From NCBI GenBank assembly GCA_903882875.1, contig CAIRYQ010000042.1, forward strand, positions 1 to 64,000: a stretch of DNA of 64,000 nt, in the 5' to 3' direction. Positions 23,605 to 34,132 of the stretch are shown in pieces. The notes beneath the pieces were generated by a model, which worked only from the letters and a program-made list of their open reading frames with translations, was not told the DNA's origin and did no database searches. The position numbers were made by a program, and so were the translations under genes. How positions within the stretch are numbered: the first letter of the stretch is position 1; each line of letters begins with the position of its first letter. The stretch comes from an uncultured Spartobacteria bacterium (GTDB lineage: Bacteria; Verrucomicrobiota; Verrucomicrobiia; Chthoniobacterales; Chthoniobacteraceae).

Positions 23605-26600
23605 ATGTACCGCCACCTAGAAAAGAAGCTTCGCATTGGAATCGCGGCCGCCCTGGCCGCCTTTCTTGCAATGGCGGCGGTTGTGATCTGGCTTGGAGCG
23701 CGGTATCCTGCGGTGCGGGTTTCCGGGGTGATGGCGCTGCTGGGGATCGCGACGTACTGGGGATTGCTAGGTTATGCGCTGGTGCTGGTGAGGAGGGCCT
23801 CGCACGAAAGCAAGGAGGCGGAGCGCGGGATGCGGGATGCGGAGGAACTGACCGCGAGGATGATCGAGAGCAGCACGGATTGCATCGCGCTGCTCGATCC
23901 CGCGGGCCGCTGCAAGATGATCAATTCGGCGATGTGGCGCTGGATCGAGGAGGTCGGGCTGCGGCCGGTCGAGGGGATGCCGTGGGTGGAGGCGTGGAGC
24001 GGCGAGCCGCGCCGCGCCGCGGAAACCGTCATGGCCTCGGCTCTGGCGGGAAAGGTGGGGCGGTTCCAGGGGCTGTGCCATGTGCGATCCGGCGAGGGAC
24101 GGTGGTACGATGTCTCGGTCACGCCGGTGTGCGATTCACAGGGCCGGCCCGAGCAGTTGCTGGTGGTCGCGCACGATGTGACGGCGAGCCATTCGGCGGA
24201 GGAAAAATTCAATGTGCTATTCGACAATTCGGCGAACGCACACATCATCTTCGACGGGAGTCGGGTGCTGGCCTGCAACTCTTCGGCGGTGGAAATGCTC
24301 GGGTTTTCGACGAAGGCGGAGATGCTCGGAATGGATGTCGCGGCGCTTTCCCCGGAGCTGCAGCCGGACGGCTCGGACTCCGAAACGAAGCGGGCGGAGA
24401 TATGGGAGATTGTACGGCAGGTCGGCCATTTCCGCTACGAGTGGCAGGCGAGAAAGTTGAACGGGGAGGAGGTGCCTGTGGAAATCGCGATCACGCCGGT
24501 GTGGGCCGACGGGCGCGAGGTGATGCTCGCGGTGTGGACGGATCTCACGGAGCGCCGGCAGGCGAAGACGCTGCTCCAGGAGAGCGAGATGCGCTTCCAT
24601 GCCTTCATGGAGCACAGTCCCACGATTTGCTTCATCAAGGACGAAGAGGGCAGGATGCTTTTTGTGAACCGGGTGATGGCAAAGGCGTTCAGCGTTTCGG
24701 GCGAGGAAATGATCGGCAAGACGGACTTCGACTGGCTCCCGCCGGAGACGGCCAGGGCCATCATGGAGACAGACCGGAGCATCCTCGAAAACAACCGGGC
24801 CTCCAAGCAGGTCGAATTGATCTCGACTCCCGACGGGACGACGCATGAGTGGCTGGTGATGAAGTTCCCCATCGTGAGTCCGGACGGCCGGAAATTCCTC
24901 GGCGGAGTCGGCATGGACGTGCGTGATCAGCGCAGCGTCGAGCGCGCGCTGAAGCTCAGCGAGTCCACGTTCCGTGAACTTTTTCACGATGCTCCGGTGG
25001 CCTACCACGAGCTGGACACCGAGGGACGCATCGTCCGGGTGAACAAGACGGAACTCGCGCTGCTGGGCTACACGGCGGAGGAGATGGTCGGGCAGCATGT
25101 GTGGGAGTTTTGTGTGGAGCCGGTTGCGAAAGAGGCGGTCGCGGCGAAGCTCCACGGCGGCGGCAACATTGAGGAGGCGTTCCAGCGCCATTTTCTGCAC
25201 AAGGACGGAAGCAGGATTCCGGTGCTCATCCGCGACCGGCTGATCCGCGATGCGGCCGGGGCGATCTGCGGTATCCGGACTACAATGCAGGACATCAGCG
25301 ATCTGAAGCGGACGGAAAGCTCTCTGCGCGCCGCGGAGGAGAACTACCGGAAGATTTTCGAGAATGCGGTCGAGGGCATTTTCCAAATCAGCCCGCAGGG
25401 GCACTTCATCAATGCAAACCGCGCTCTGGCGGCCGTGCTGGGATACGCGTCGTCTGCGGAACTTCTCGCGGAGGTCAAGGACATCGGGGGGCAGATCTAC
25501 GTGCGGCCTGGGCGATGGGTGGAGTTTTGTGCCTCAATGGAGCGCAGCGACTCCGTCAACAATTTCGAGTGCGAAATGCGGTGCCGGAACGGCTCGGTGA
25601 TCCTGGTGTCGCAGTGCGCCAGGCCTGTGTGCGATCCTGACGGGAACGTGCTCCACTACGAGGGAACGATCGAAAACGTGACTGCGAGAAGGCAGGCCGA
25701 GGCGGCGCTCGCCGCGGCGAGGGATTCCGCGGTGGAGTCCGTGCGTCTGAAGACGGAGTTCCTCGCGAACATGAGCCACGAGATCCGCACGCCGATGAAC
25801 GGCATCATCGGCATGACGGGGCTGCTGCTCGATACGGAGCTCACGCCGCGCCAGCGCGACTTTGCGGACACGATCGTGGACAGCTCCGAGGCGCTGCTGG
25901 AGATCATCAACGACATTCTGGACTTCTCGAAAATCGAGGCCGGCATGCTCACGTTCGAGGAGATTGACTTCAACCTCAACGATGTCGCCGAGGGCGTCGT
26001 GGATCTATTCTCCGAACGCGCCCATTCAAAGGGCATCGAGCTGTCGCTCTTCATCGAGGAAGACGTGCCGGACGTGCTCACCGGCGATCCGGGGCGGCTG
26101 CGCCAGGTGATCTTGAACCTCGTGGGAAATGCGCTGAAATTCACCGCAAAAGGCGAGGTGCGTGTCGTTGTGCAGATGCACCAGGAATCCGCTGAGGCAC
26201 CCAAGGTGAGGTTCGAGATCATGGACACGGGCATTGGGATTTCAAAGGAGCAGCAGGGGCGGCTGTTCCAGCCGTTTGTTCAGGCGGACGGCTCGACCAC
26301 GCGGCGTTACGGGGGAACCGGGCTCGGGCTCGCGATCTGCCGCCGGCTGGTCACGCAGATGGGTGGCGAGGTGTGGATCGAAAGCGAGGTCGGTCAGGGA
26401 GCGCGTTTCTTTTTCACGGCGGTGTTCCGGAGGCCAGCGATCGCACCGGTCCGCTGTCCGCATGAGTTCCAAGGGCTGCGGATGCTCGTCGTCGAGCCCG
26501 ACGCCCGGTGCTCCAATGTGCTTGCGCGGATGATCGGAAACCGTGGCGCAAAGGTCGAGCGTGCCAGTGGGGCCGATGTGGCGATGAAAATCCTGCGCGA

Positions 26601-27693
26601 GAGCGGCGGAGGTGATCTGAAATTCGATGTGGTGATTTTTAATGCCGATGAACGCTGTGCAGGAGGCGCGGGTATCGCGCGCACAATCCGTGACGATCCC
26701 GGGCTGGCAGGCGTCCGGCTGGTGCGGATGGTCTCGATCAATCCCGGCGATGAATCCAAGTCCCTGGACGCAACCGCGGTGGACGGACAAATCGCCAAGC
26801 CGCTCAAGAGCCGGAGCGTCACGTCCTGCATCGAGAATGTGATGGAGTCTTTGCCGGGCGCGTCGTCCCGGATTGTGAGGCAGGCCGCGGTCAAGGGCGA
26901 ACCTTTCGGCGAGGCCGCCCTCGCTTCGTTGCGCGTCCTGGTGGCGGAGGACAGTGTGGTCAACCAGAAGGTCGTGCAGTTCCAGCTCCGGAAACTCGGG
27001 TGTCACATGGAAGCCGTGCTCGACGGAGAGGCGGCGCTGGAGGCAGTCCGCCAGAATTCGTACGACGTGATCCTGATGGATTGCCAGATGCCAAAGCTGG
27101 ATGGCTGGGAGACCACGCGCCGGATCCGCGAGATGGAAAGCGGCGGCGCCGAACGGACATGGATCATCGCGATGACCGCCCATTCGCTCGCCGGTGACCG
27201 GGAACGGTGCATCGAGGGAGGCATGGACGATTACCTGAGCAAGCCCGTGCGGTTTGCGGATCTCTCCAACGCTCTGGCGCAAAGCCCGGCTGCTGCGCGA
27301 GCCGTGCTGATGGACGCCGTCCGGTCTCCGGCCAATGTCGTCTGCCAGGACAAAATCAGCAGCTTCCGCCAGCTCGAGCAGGAGAGCGGCCAGCCGATCC
27401 TCGGCAGCGTGGTGGATCTTTTCATCGAACGCACACCGCCGATGTTCGCGGAGGTCAGGCGCGCATTGTCCAGCGGTGACACGGCGCTGATTTCCCGCGT
27501 CGCGCACACGATCAAGGGGAGCTGCAGCAACTTCGGCGCGCACCGCATGAGGGCCGCGTGCGAGCGGATCGAGGCTGCAGTGGCCGACGGCGAAAACAGC
27601 GTGAAGCTGGAGGAAATCCTCGACGAAATCGAACGCGAGTTTGGCTACGTCCGCATGGCGTTGCGCAACGAAATGGAGGCGAAATCCGCGTGA
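23605..27693 (+). CDS. Hybrid histidine kinase: 2 TM, five PAS, HisKA, HATPase, two REC, HPt
   Basis: Encodes 1362 residues. Two membrane helices lie within residues 10-62. Five PAS domains run from about 80 to 700 (starts near 85, 195, 320, 445 and 575). The H-box [15 protein letters not shown] gives His725; the N-box is near 840, the G1 box MDTGIGI near 874 and the G2 box GGTGLGLAI near 905. The first receiver (about 955-1075) has Asn1013 where the phospho-Asp should be and looks inactive. The second (about 1110-1230) has Asp1159 in [13 protein letters not shown]. The C-terminal HPt carries His1301 in [12 protein letters not shown]. Signal would run His725 to Asp1159 to His1301 and probably on to the regulator whose GTG start overlaps this stop. 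Confidence 0.93.
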   Translation: MYRHLEKKLRIGIAAALAAFLAMAAVVIWLGARYPAVRVSGVMALLGIATYWGLLGYALVLVRRASHESKEAERGMRDAEELTARMIESSTDCIALLDPAGRCKMINSAMWRWIEEVGLRPVEGMPWVEAWSGEPRRAAETVMASALAGKVGRFQGLCHVRSGEGRWYDVSVTPVCDSQGRPEQLLVVAHDVTASHSAEEKFNVLFDNSANAHIIFDGSRVLACNSSAVEMLGFSTKAEMLGMDVAALSPELQPDGSDSETKRAEIWEIVRQVGHFRYEWQARKLNGEEVPVEIAITPVWADGREVMLAVWTDLTERRQAKTLLQESEMRFHAFMEHSPTICFIKDEEGRMLFVNRVMAKAFSVSGEEMIGKTDFDWLPPETARAIMETDRSILENNRASKQVELISTPDGTTHEWLVMKFPIVSPDGRKFLGGVGMDVRDQRSVERALKLSESTFRELFHDAPVAYHELDTEGRIVRVNKTELALLGYTAEEMVGQHVWEFCVEPVAKEAVAAKLHGGGNIEEAFQRHFLHKDGSRIPVLIRDRLIRDAAGAICGIRTTMQDISDLKRTESSLRAAEENYRKIFENAVEGIFQISPQGHFINANRALAAVLGYASSAELLAEVKDIGGQIYVRPGRWVEFCASMERSDSVNNFECEMRCRNGSVILVSQCARPVCDPDGNVLHYEGTIENVTARRQAEAALAAARDSAVESVRLKTEFLANMSHEIRTPMNGIIGMTGLLLDTELTPRQRDFADTIVDSSEALLEIINDILDFSKIEAGMLTFEEIDFNLNDVAEGVVDLFSERAHSKGIELSLFIEEDVPDVLTGDPGRLRQVILNLVGNALKFTAKGEVRVVVQMHQESAEAPKVRFEIMDTGIGISKEQQGRLFQPFVQADGSTTRRYGGTGLGLAICRRLVTQMGGEVWIESEVGQGARFFFTAVFRRPAIAPVRCPHEFQGLRMLVVEPDARCSNVLARMIGNRGAKVERASGADVAMKILRESGGGDLKFDVVIFNADERCAGGAGIARTIRDDPGLAGVRLVRMVSINPGDESKSLDATAVDGQIAKPLKSRSVTSCIENVMESLPGASSRIVRQAAVKGEPFGEAALASLRVLVAEDSVVNQKVVQFQLRKLGCHMEAVLDGEAALEAVRQNSYDVILMDCQMPKLDGWETTRRIREMESGGAERTWIIAMTAHSLAGDRERCIEGGMDDYLSKPVRFADLSNALAQSPAAARAVLMDAVRSPANVVCQDKISSFRQLEQESGQPILGSVVDLFIERTPPMFAEVRRALSSGDTALISRVAHTIKGSCSNFGAHRMRAACERIEAAVADGENSVKLEEILDEIEREFGYVRMALRNEMEAKSA

Positions 27694-28244
27694 AAATCCT
27701 GATCGCCGAGGACGACATGGTCTCCGCAAAAGTCCTCCAGATCGCTCTGGAAAGCAGCGGCCATACGGTCGTGACGACCGAGTGCGGTGAGACCGCATGG
27801 GAGGCATTCAATGCCGATCCTGTCCGCGTGATCGTGAGTGACTGGATGATGCCCGGCATGGACGGCCTGGAGTTCTGCCGCCAAGTGCGCGCGCGGCCGA
27901 AAACCGACTACACGTATTTCATCCTCCTCACGGCAAACCACACGGGGAGGGAAAATCTGCGCAAGGCGATGGACGCCGGCGTGGACGACTTTCTGCCGAA
28001 GCCGCTGGATCGCGAGGCCATCGCGATGCGCCTGCGCGTGGCCGAGCGGATCATCGAGTTCGCCACGCAGATCCGGCAGCTGAAGGAACTGCTGCCGATC
28101 TGCATGTATTGCAAAAAGATCCGCGACGACGAGAACTTCTGGCACGGCGTGGAGACGTACATCTCGCAGCAGACCGGCAGCAATTTCAGCCACGGCATCT
28201 GCCCTGAGTGCTTCGAGAAGCACGTCAAGTTCCGCCGACACTAG
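27690..28244 (+). CDS. Response regulator with Cys-rich C-terminal tail
   Basis: Encodes 184 residues from a GTG at 27690; GTGA overlaps the kinase stop by four bases. No ATG start gives a complete receiver. The receiver has the acidic pair at 8-9, phospho-acceptor Asp51 in [13 protein letters not shown], a Thr switch in ILLTANHTG and Lys in FLPKPLD. After about residue 120 there is a helix and then [20 protein letters not shown] and a [11 protein letters not shown] block. The two Cys-x-x-Cys pairs would suit one zinc. No DNA-binding domain is present, so output is through protein contact. It is the likely phosphate acceptor of the kinase's HPt domain. Confidence 0.88.
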   Translation: MKILIAEDDMVSAKVLQIALESSGHTVVTTECGETAWEAFNADPVRVIVSDWMMPGMDGLEFCRQVRARPKTDYTYFILLTANHTGRENLRKAMDAGVDDFLPKPLDREAIAMRLRVAERIIEFATQIRQLKELLPICMYCKKIRDDENFWHGVETYISQQTGSNFSHGICPECFEKHVKFRRH

Positions 28245-28253
28245 CCGAGGAAT

Positions 28254-28287
28254 GGCAGACACCGCCGCTTGTCACCTGCCTCTTTTT
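28254..28287 (+). terminator. Candidate terminator of the kinase-regulator pair
   Basis: GGCAG (28254-28258) pairs with CTGCC (28276-28280), directly followed by TCTTTTT. The loop is 17 bases, longer than usual, but the stem-plus-T-run order and the position ten bases after the regulator stop are right. Confidence 0.4.
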
Positions 28288-28329
28288 GATCAGAACTACA
28301 TGGCAAATCACACCGCTCCATATCCTTTG

Positions 28330-30276
28330 TCACAAGGTTGGAGCGCGATAGAGGAAGGAATCGGAGCTTAGCAGCGATGCCGCCAGCGCCTTCATGCTGC
28401 CGCCGCTTTTTTCGTAGGCCTGGTCGGCCTCCCGGAGTGTTTTGGCGTCGCGGATGGTTTCGTTGCGGCCGAGGAAGAAACGGAAGGCGTAACGCACGAA
28501 CATTTCCTGCGAGCGCTTTGATTTTGTGAGGCGATGGATGAGTTCGACTGCATTAGTGACTTCGCCATCCACGGCCTTGTCGTCAATTTCCACGACGGCA
28601 CCGGTGGCGTTGATGGGGCGGTCCAGCTCCATCAGGCGGAAGCGGCCAAAGTGATCGTAATTCTCGAACGGCATCCCAAGCGGATTCATCTGGTAGTGGC
28701 ACTTCCAACAATAGGCCTTGGTGCGGACGCCTTCGAATCGTTCGTGCAGCGTCTTCTGTTTGTCCTCGGGCACGACGGCGCAGACGGAAATGGGAATATC
28801 CATGACCACTCCGCCGAGCAGGTGGTCGAGAATCCATTTTCCGCGGCGGACGGGGTCGTTGTCGAAGTTTCCTGAGTGCGCGACGAGCCAGGCGGGCTGC
28901 GTGAGGATGCCGGCGCGCTCGTCGGCGGGGAGGTCTATGAGGCCGTCACGCCACTTCCAATCGGGCGGCAGATTATACAAACGATGGCCGCGCGGCAGCT
29001 CGCCATTGCCATCGATGTAAGTCTGCGTCGTGGTGAGCAGGCGGCGCAGCACGTCCTTGTCTGCGCCGACGATTGTCTCGATCAGCCGCTGCGTGTCGCG
29101 GACGAGATTGTTGGCGTTGAAATGCACGTTGGCGGGCGGTTCCTTGAACACGTCCTTGGCCTTCCGGTAGTCGAAATATTCGTCGAAAAAATCGAGCACA
29201 CGACTGTTCGGCCATTTGCCGTCAAGCAGTGTCATTACCAGCGCCGAGACTTCCTCGCGGGTCGCCAGGTCGTATCCGCGCCGCGCGGCTTCGAGCGCGG
29301 GATGAGCCGCCGTGCTGAAGAGCGTGTGTTGCAGTGCGGTGAGGATCTCCGGCTTGGTCAGACGGCGGCGGCCATGCTCGTCGAGCGGGCCCGCGCCGAG
29401 TTCGAAGCGGTAGAGGGACTCGGGCATCAGCAGCGGGATGATCAATGCGGCACGCGCGGCTTGCAGGCGGCCATGCGCGGCGCTCACGTCTGCGTAGAAC
29501 TTGCCGATTCGTGCGAGTTCCTCATCGGTGGGAGCACGTTGCAGCACTTGTTGGAACTGCCAGTTCATCACCTGCCGGAACTCGTCGGGCGTCGGCACCT
29601 TTTCCGGATGCAGCAGCGGGAAAAATACGCATTGCGATCTCGCGTCCTTGGCCACGACCTTGCCATCGCGCAATTCGGTGCGTGTGCTGGCATCAATGAG
29701 CTGCTGCGCGTTGCGCAGGACGATTTCAGCCGACGGTTCGTCCACCGAGTAGAGCGTGCTGAAGTCGCTGATCTGCTGGCCGGGCAGGATCGAGAAAGGC
29801 TGGATGCCGGATGGATTTTTTGCGGCGTAGATCGCGGGCCGCTTGCGCCAGATGCGGACGAGCGTGGCGGGCGCGGGATGCGCGGGCGAATGGAACAGCG
29901 CCTCGTGTGAAATCCGGTTGGCGTAGTTTGGCAATTCGAGCCAGTTCACGACATGGTGTCCCTCGGCCCGCAGCGAGGCGGCGATCCACTCGGTGATCTG
30001 TTTTTTCTCCTCCGCGCCGGGCTGCGTCTTTTTCTTCGGCGGCATCTGGCCGAGCAGGAGTTGCTCGCGCACCGACGCCCAAATCTCCGGCGTGGTGTTT
30101 CTGAATGTCGTGATTCCCTCAAACGAAACGCCGCCCTTTTTTTCCGCCTTGTCATGGCAATCCACGCAATAGCGATCGAAGAACGGCCCCGGCGCGATTT
30201 CAGCCGCGGGCGCTCCACCGCAGCACGCCATGCTGAACGCGATGAGGAAGCGCAATGGATTTGCAGGACGTGTCAT
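28330..30276 (-). CDS. DUF1592/DUF1588/DUF1585 cytochrome-like exported protein
   Basis: Encodes 648 residues with a signal peptide ending near Ala-Pro-Ala-Ala-Glu (about residue 26). The haem site CVDCH is at 37-41 in FFDRYCVDCHDKAEKKGG, followed by the usual Gly-Gln-Met-Pro-Pro segment. DUF1592 runs from about 215 to 350. DUF1588 contains the second Cys-x-x-Cys-His, YCWKCHYQMNPLGMPFENYD, and DUF1585 has FVRYAFRFFLGRNE near the end. The protein has the end domains of the larger family member at 58516 but lacks the DUF1587/DUF1595 region in between. It is the last gene of a three-gene operon after the DUF1552 and caspase-FGE genes; the spacing is four bases. The substrate is unknown. Confidence 0.88.
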   Translation of the reverse strand: MTRPANPLRFLIAFSMACCGGAPAAEIAPGPFFDRYCVDCHDKAEKKGGVSFEGITTFRNTTPEIWASVREQLLLGQMPPKKKTQPGAEEKKQITEWIAASLRAEGHHVVNWLELPNYANRISHEALFHSPAHPAPATLVRIWRKRPAIYAAKNPSGIQPFSILPGQQISDFSTLYSVDEPSAEIVLRNAQQLIDASTRTELRDGKVVAKDARSQCVFFPLLHPEKVPTPDEFRQVMNWQFQQVLQRAPTDEELARIGKFYADVSAAHGRLQAARAALIIPLLMPESLYRFELGAGPLDEHGRRRLTKPEILTALQHTLFSTAAHPALEAARRGYDLATREEVSALVMTLLDGKWPNSRVLDFFDEYFDYRKAKDVFKEPPANVHFNANNLVRDTQRLIETIVGADKDVLRRLLTTTQTYIDGNGELPRGHRLYNLPPDWKWRDGLIDLPADERAGILTQPAWLVAHSGNFDNDPVRRGKWILDHLLGGVVMDIPISVCAVVPEDKQKTLHERFEGVRTKAYCWKCHYQMNPLGMPFENYDHFGRFRLMELDRPINATGAVVEIDDKAVDGEVTNAVELIHRLTKSKRSQEMFVRYAFRFFLGRNETIRDAKTLREADQAYEKSGGSMKALAASLLSSDSFLYRAPTL

Positions 30277-30280
30277 TGGC

Positions 30281-31870
30281 CTACTTCCTTTTCAAAATGA
30301 ACCGCAGCCCTAGATAATTCTCGGTCTGGTTTTCGCGCGCGAGGAAAGTGAACTGCCCGCGTGCCGCCGAACGGCAACTGGACGCGGTGCTGATCCAGCT
30401 TCCGCCTTTGCAGACCCAGCCGCTCCTCGCGTCGAATTTCTCCGGCGGCGTACGCTGCGCGTGATACGGCGTCGAGGTGAGTTCCGCCATGTTGCCGCAC
30501 ATGTCGTGCAGTCCCCACGGATTCGGCGGATAGCTGCCGACCAGCGCCATGTTCGCGACACCGTCGCTCCACGTCTTGTGCGCATAGGTGAAAAGGCCCG
30601 CCTGCCGGTCTCCCATGAATGGCGGAGTCTTCATCGTCTTGCCCACTTCGCCGACCGAGGTGCTCTCGCGCAGCGTGCGATCGGCGAAGTTGCCGTGCTT
30701 GCCGAGTTCCGAGCCATCGTTGCCGAAGTAATACGCCGTCGTCGTTCCCGCGCGCGCTGCGTATTCCCACTCGGTCTCGCTCGGCAGCATATACTGCCAG
30801 CCGGCGGGCGCTGTTTCGTTGAGCTTCGCGAGCAGCGTCGCCGGAAAATCCGCGCGGAATTTGTTCAACGGGTAAAGCCTGTGATCTCCCGTCGAAAGAT
30901 ACATCCCGGCCTGCTTCGTCAGCGCCTTGAGTTCGCTGCGCGTGAACTCGTATTTGCTCATCCAGAAGCCTTGTGGAATCGCGACCTCGACGGGGATATC
31001 ATCGTCGTCCCGCCCCGGCTCATCTGCCGGGCTGCCCATCGTAAATTTGCCCGGCGGGCACCAGCAGAAGACCATCCCCTCAGCGTTCACCCATTCGTCG
31101 CCAGCCTTGCTTCCCGCCTGAAAATTCGCGGGCGGCGAGATCGCCTGCGATGCCGGCGCCGCGAGATCCGCGAGATCGGTCAGCGTGGATTCCTGCGTCA
31201 GCGAGATGCCGTCGAGGATCGCAGCGAGTGGCTTCGGCGACATCAGATCGGCGGTCAGTTTTTTGGCCAATGGCGAGATGCCTTCGGTCGAAGGCGCGAT
31301 CACTTCGCCCATCGGCGCAGCGAAGATGACGCGGCTGTCCGCCGGAAGTTTAGCCGCCATTTTTGCCAAACCCGTCGGCGTAACCGCGGTGCGCGCGGGA
31401 TGACGGACGCATCCGTCCACAATCAAGATATTGCGCGCACTGCCGCTGTCGGTCACGAGCCGGTTCAGCAACTGCACGACTCCGGTCTGCGAGCCGTTCA
31501 CCGTGCTGGCGTGCGCGGGATTTCCGTCAATCGGCAGCAGCGAATTGTCCGCATTCGGATCGCCGTCATTCCGATTCGGCAACGCATAACCCGAAAAATA
31601 GATCAGCGCCGTTCCGCGCGTGGGTACCGTCCTCGCGAACGCATCAAACGCCGTCCGCATCTTTTCCGCGGTGAGATCTTCGAGCTGAGTCACCACGAAG
31701 CCACGCCTTTTCAGCGCATCGCCAATGGTGCGGATGTCATTCGCCGGAGTCACAAGCTCGGCTTTCGGATATTTGCCGTTGCCGATCAGCAAGGCATGAC
31801 GGTGCTCGCCACGAGCAACGCCGATGAGCGCGCCTGCGAGAAAAAACAAACAGACGACAAGCAGTCTCAC
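30281..31870 (-). CDS. Exported caspase-like domain fused to an FGE-sulfatase-type domain
   Basis: Encodes 529 residues. A signal peptide (RLLVVCLFFLAGALIGVARG) precedes a peptidase C14 domain: RHALLIGNGKYPKAELVTP, the strand ALIYFSGYA and the strand NILIVDGCVRHP. The caspase His of Ser-Gly-His-Gly is Tyr95 here; Cys154 is retained. From about 262 to 527 is an FGE/SUMF1-type domain (MVFCWCPPGKFTMGSP, LPSETEWEYAARAG, GLHDMCGNMAELT, CKGGSWIST). The first catalytic Cys of true formylglycine enzyme is replaced in GGSWIST. The caspase part is therefore probably not a classic protease. The gene overlaps the DUF1552 gene by four bases and lies four bases before the DUF1592 gene. Confidence 0.85.
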   Translation of the reverse strand: MRLLVVCLFFLAGALIGVARGEHRHALLIGNGKYPKAELVTPANDIRTIGDALKRRGFVVTQLEDLTAEKMRTAFDAFARTVPTRGTALIYFSGYALPNRNDGDPNADNSLLPIDGNPAHASTVNGSQTGVVQLLNRLVTDSGSARNILIVDGCVRHPARTAVTPTGLAKMAAKLPADSRVIFAAPMGEVIAPSTEGISPLAKKLTADLMSPKPLAAILDGISLTQESTLTDLADLAAPASQAISPPANFQAGSKAGDEWVNAEGMVFCWCPPGKFTMGSPADEPGRDDDDIPVEVAIPQGFWMSKYEFTRSELKALTKQAGMYLSTGDHRLYPLNKFRADFPATLLAKLNETAPAGWQYMLPSETEWEYAARAGTTTAYYFGNDGSELGKHGNFADRTLRESTSVGEVGKTMKTPPFMGDRQAGLFTYAHKTWSDGVANMALVGSYPPNPWGLHDMCGNMAELTSTPYHAQRTPPEKFDARSGWVCKGGSWISTASSCRSAARGQFTFLARENQTENYLGLRFILKRK

Positions 31871-33255
31871 GCGAGCAACTCACCGATTGGCCCGGCCTGT
31901 TCGATCGCGCCTTTCAATTCCGGATCCTGCTGGCCGAAGTGATTCACCTGCACGCCCGCGGCGTGGAGCAGCGTGGTGTAAAAGCCGGCAACTGTGTGAT
32001 GCCCTTTCGCGCCATACTTGGGCACGTTCACGAAGCGATCTCCCGCCTTCAGCTTCCCGCCGAGATTGCCCAGCATGAGCATCGGCCATTCGTAGCACGT
32101 CGAGTGGTGGTTCTCCGCGCTGTCGCTGAGATACAGGATGACCGTGTTGTCCATCATTGTGCCATTGCCCTCGGGAACTGCCTCCAGCAGGTCCACGAGC
32201 TTCGCGATCAGATCCATGTGAAACTGGCGCGTCTTGAGTTCCATCTTTTCCGCGCCTTCCACCGAGCGGTGTCCGATCTCGTGCTTGTCCACGGTGATGC
32301 CGAGGCCCTTGAACGTGACCTCGAAGTTCGGGCTGCCCGCGCCCGATGCGAGCGTGACCGTGTTGGTGAGCCCTGTGATCAGCGCCGTCGCCGCCATTTC
32401 AAAGTGCGCTTCGAGCCGCTTGATCTCCACCTCCGATTTGTAGATCTCGGCGCGAAGGGCGGGGATCCGGTGCGGATCCACGTCGGTCAGATTCGACTGA
32501 CGTTTTGCGATGGTCGCGAAGGCATCGGCGTAGCGCTCCAGCTTTTCCGCGTCCTCGTGCGGCAACTGACTTTTCAGCCGCCTGATGTCGCCAGCCATGA
32601 AGTCGAGCACCATGGACTGAGCGCCCACTTCCGCCTTCGTGTTGCCGCCGAGGATCCTGCCGAAAAGCATGTCATACGCGAGCGCCGGATCCTGATAGTG
32701 CGGCACCTTTTGATCCGGCCCGGAAGCCGAGCAGCAGTAGATGATGCTCGCCTTCGGATCCCGCGCGATGCCGAGCGCGACGTGCCGGAAGATGCCGGGA
32801 TTCGCGCGTGCCAATGCGGCATCTATCGTGATGTCCTTCGCACCGGCGCGCGCCGAATACGCACCCAGCGCGCCGAAGTCATTGGAATGCCCGCCGCCGC
32901 AAACGCGTCCCGAGAGCCCCTGCAAAATCGTGAGGCGTTTGCGATGCCGGTCCAAAGGTGCGAGCGCTTCGGGCAGGCTGACTCCCGGAGCGGACAGCCG
33001 CTGTTCGATCAGTGTTTCCGCAGCGTTCTGCTTGGACACTCCCGCATTGCGCATGTTCGGCATCTCCGGGCGGACGATGCCGCCGGGCTGCGCTTGCACC
33101 GCGGGGAACCCGTTGCCCTCGATCACAAAAACAAACCGCATCGGCTTCACGCCACGGCTTTCCGCATCGAGGCGGGAAACCAACGGTGCGAGCAACGGCG
33201 CACTCACGCCGAGAGACACGGCCTTGAGAAAGGAGCGGCGGTCGAGGTGGTTCAT
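31867..33255 (-). CDS. DUF1552 family protein, Tat-exported
   Basis: Encodes 462 residues. A twin-arginine leader is visible (LDRRSFLKAVSLGVSAPLLA). Family blocks are MRFVFVIEGNGFPAV, RLTILQGLSGRVCGGGHSND, ASIIYCCSASGPDQ, and the C-terminal NTVILYLSDSAENHHSTCYE and KGHHTVAGFYTTLLHAAG. DUF1552 proteins usually travel with DUF1592-type cytochromes, as here, and share the DUF1501-like fold; their reaction is not established. It is first in a three-gene operon and its stop overlaps the caspase-FGE start (ATGA). Confidence 0.88.
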   Translation of the reverse strand: MNHLDRRSFLKAVSLGVSAPLLAPLVSRLDAESRGVKPMRFVFVIEGNGFPAVQAQPGGIVRPEMPNMRNAGVSKQNAAETLIEQRLSAPGVSLPEALAPLDRHRKRLTILQGLSGRVCGGGHSNDFGALGAYSARAGAKDITIDAALARANPGIFRHVALGIARDPKASIIYCCSASGPDQKVPHYQDPALAYDMLFGRILGGNTKAEVGAQSMVLDFMAGDIRRLKSQLPHEDAEKLERYADAFATIAKRQSNLTDVDPHRIPALRAEIYKSEVEIKRLEAHFEMAATALITGLTNTVTLASGAGSPNFEVTFKGLGITVDKHEIGHRSVEGAEKMELKTRQFHMDLIAKLVDLLEAVPEGNGTMMDNTVILYLSDSAENHHSTCYEWPMLMLGNLGGKLKAGDRFVNVPKYGAKGHHTVAGFYTTLLHAAGVQVNHFGQQDPELKGAIEQAGPIGELLA

Positions 33256-33378
33256 AGAGAATGTAACTTTGCGAAGATCAAGATACGGCAGAAGCTGTCC
33301 ATGCTTATTCGGATTGTTGTCAAAAGTGATTTTTCTTCGTTATCGCATCCTAGATTGCAGCCGTATTGATTTCGGGAT

Positions 33379-34080
33379 TTACTTACTTTGCTTCTCCTGC
33401 GGGGGCGTGGAGAGCGGCGGTGCAGAGTCATTGAGCCGGTTCACGACTGTAATCTTCACCGCCGACCGAATCTCTTGCTGACCACGCATGCTCCCGAAAA
33501 ATTCGTATCCCGCCCGCAGTTCATATTTGCCGGGAGCCAGCATATCTTTCGGCTTGAACGGCCAGTGGTAAATGCCGCCGCCTTGGATCGGCCAGACCAG
33601 CCTGCCTCCTTCAAACTCGACGGTGTTCTCGAACACGCACGTCGCACCCGCTGCCAGTTCAACCTGTGGCACTGGGACGGGAGCCGGGGCATTCTTATCG
33701 GGAGTCGGGATGGCTGCGGGAACTTCCGGGCGGGCTGTTTCCCCCTTTGCGGGATCGATCAGCACATTGCTCCCGCCGCCCCATTCGACGAGCCTGCCGG
33801 ATTCGTAGGCCATCAGCAGCGCCCCCGGCTGCCGGCGCCAATCGCTGACGGTAATGGGCTTTTGCGACACATTCTGGACATGCAATTTCAACACGATGGC
33901 CAACGGCTTGTTGTCGTGAGTGTGCAATGGCCATGTGATCTGCTTGACCTCAAGAGCGACACGCATCCCGTTTGCCGGTTCACTCCAGGGCAGGCTGGCT
34001 TCGGCTTGCGCGGCGGGAGGGGCCGCCGGAGCAGCATAGGTGGCGATTAGCGTGAGCATGGCACAGGCAATGGGTTTCAT
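33379..34080 (-). CDS. Exported protein of unknown function
   Basis: Encodes 233 residues with a signal peptide (MKPIACAMLTLIATYAAPAAP). The mature part is mainly beta: a strand-rich core (IVLKLHVQNVSQKPITVSDW), a Pro-rich loop (IPTPDKNAPAPVPVPQ) and a second sheet ending in GKYELRAGYEF. An Ig-like fold is likely. It may serve the same exported system as its neighbours, but no family is recognised. It precedes the DUF1552 operon by 123 bases in the same direction, so they may share a transcript. Confidence 0.6.
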   Translation of the reverse strand: MKPIACAMLTLIATYAAPAAPPAAQAEASLPWSEPANGMRVALEVKQITWPLHTHDNKPLAIVLKLHVQNVSQKPITVSDWRRQPGALLMAYESGRLVEWGGGSNVLIDPAKGETARPEVPAAIPTPDKNAPAPVPVPQVELAAGATCVFENTVEFEGGRLVWPIQGGGIYHWPFKPKDMLAPGKYELRAGYEFFGSMRGQQEIRSAVKITVVNRLNDSAPPLSTPPQEKQSK

Positions 34081-34132
34081 GAGTGGTTGCTTATGTGTCT
34101 ATCCACCTTTGGATGGATGAAAAGTGCGCAAG

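Noticed and set aside
28245-28330. tRNA or other structured RNA gene after the response regulator
   Set aside because: Only a short terminator-like stem was found; no cloverleaf or CCA end.
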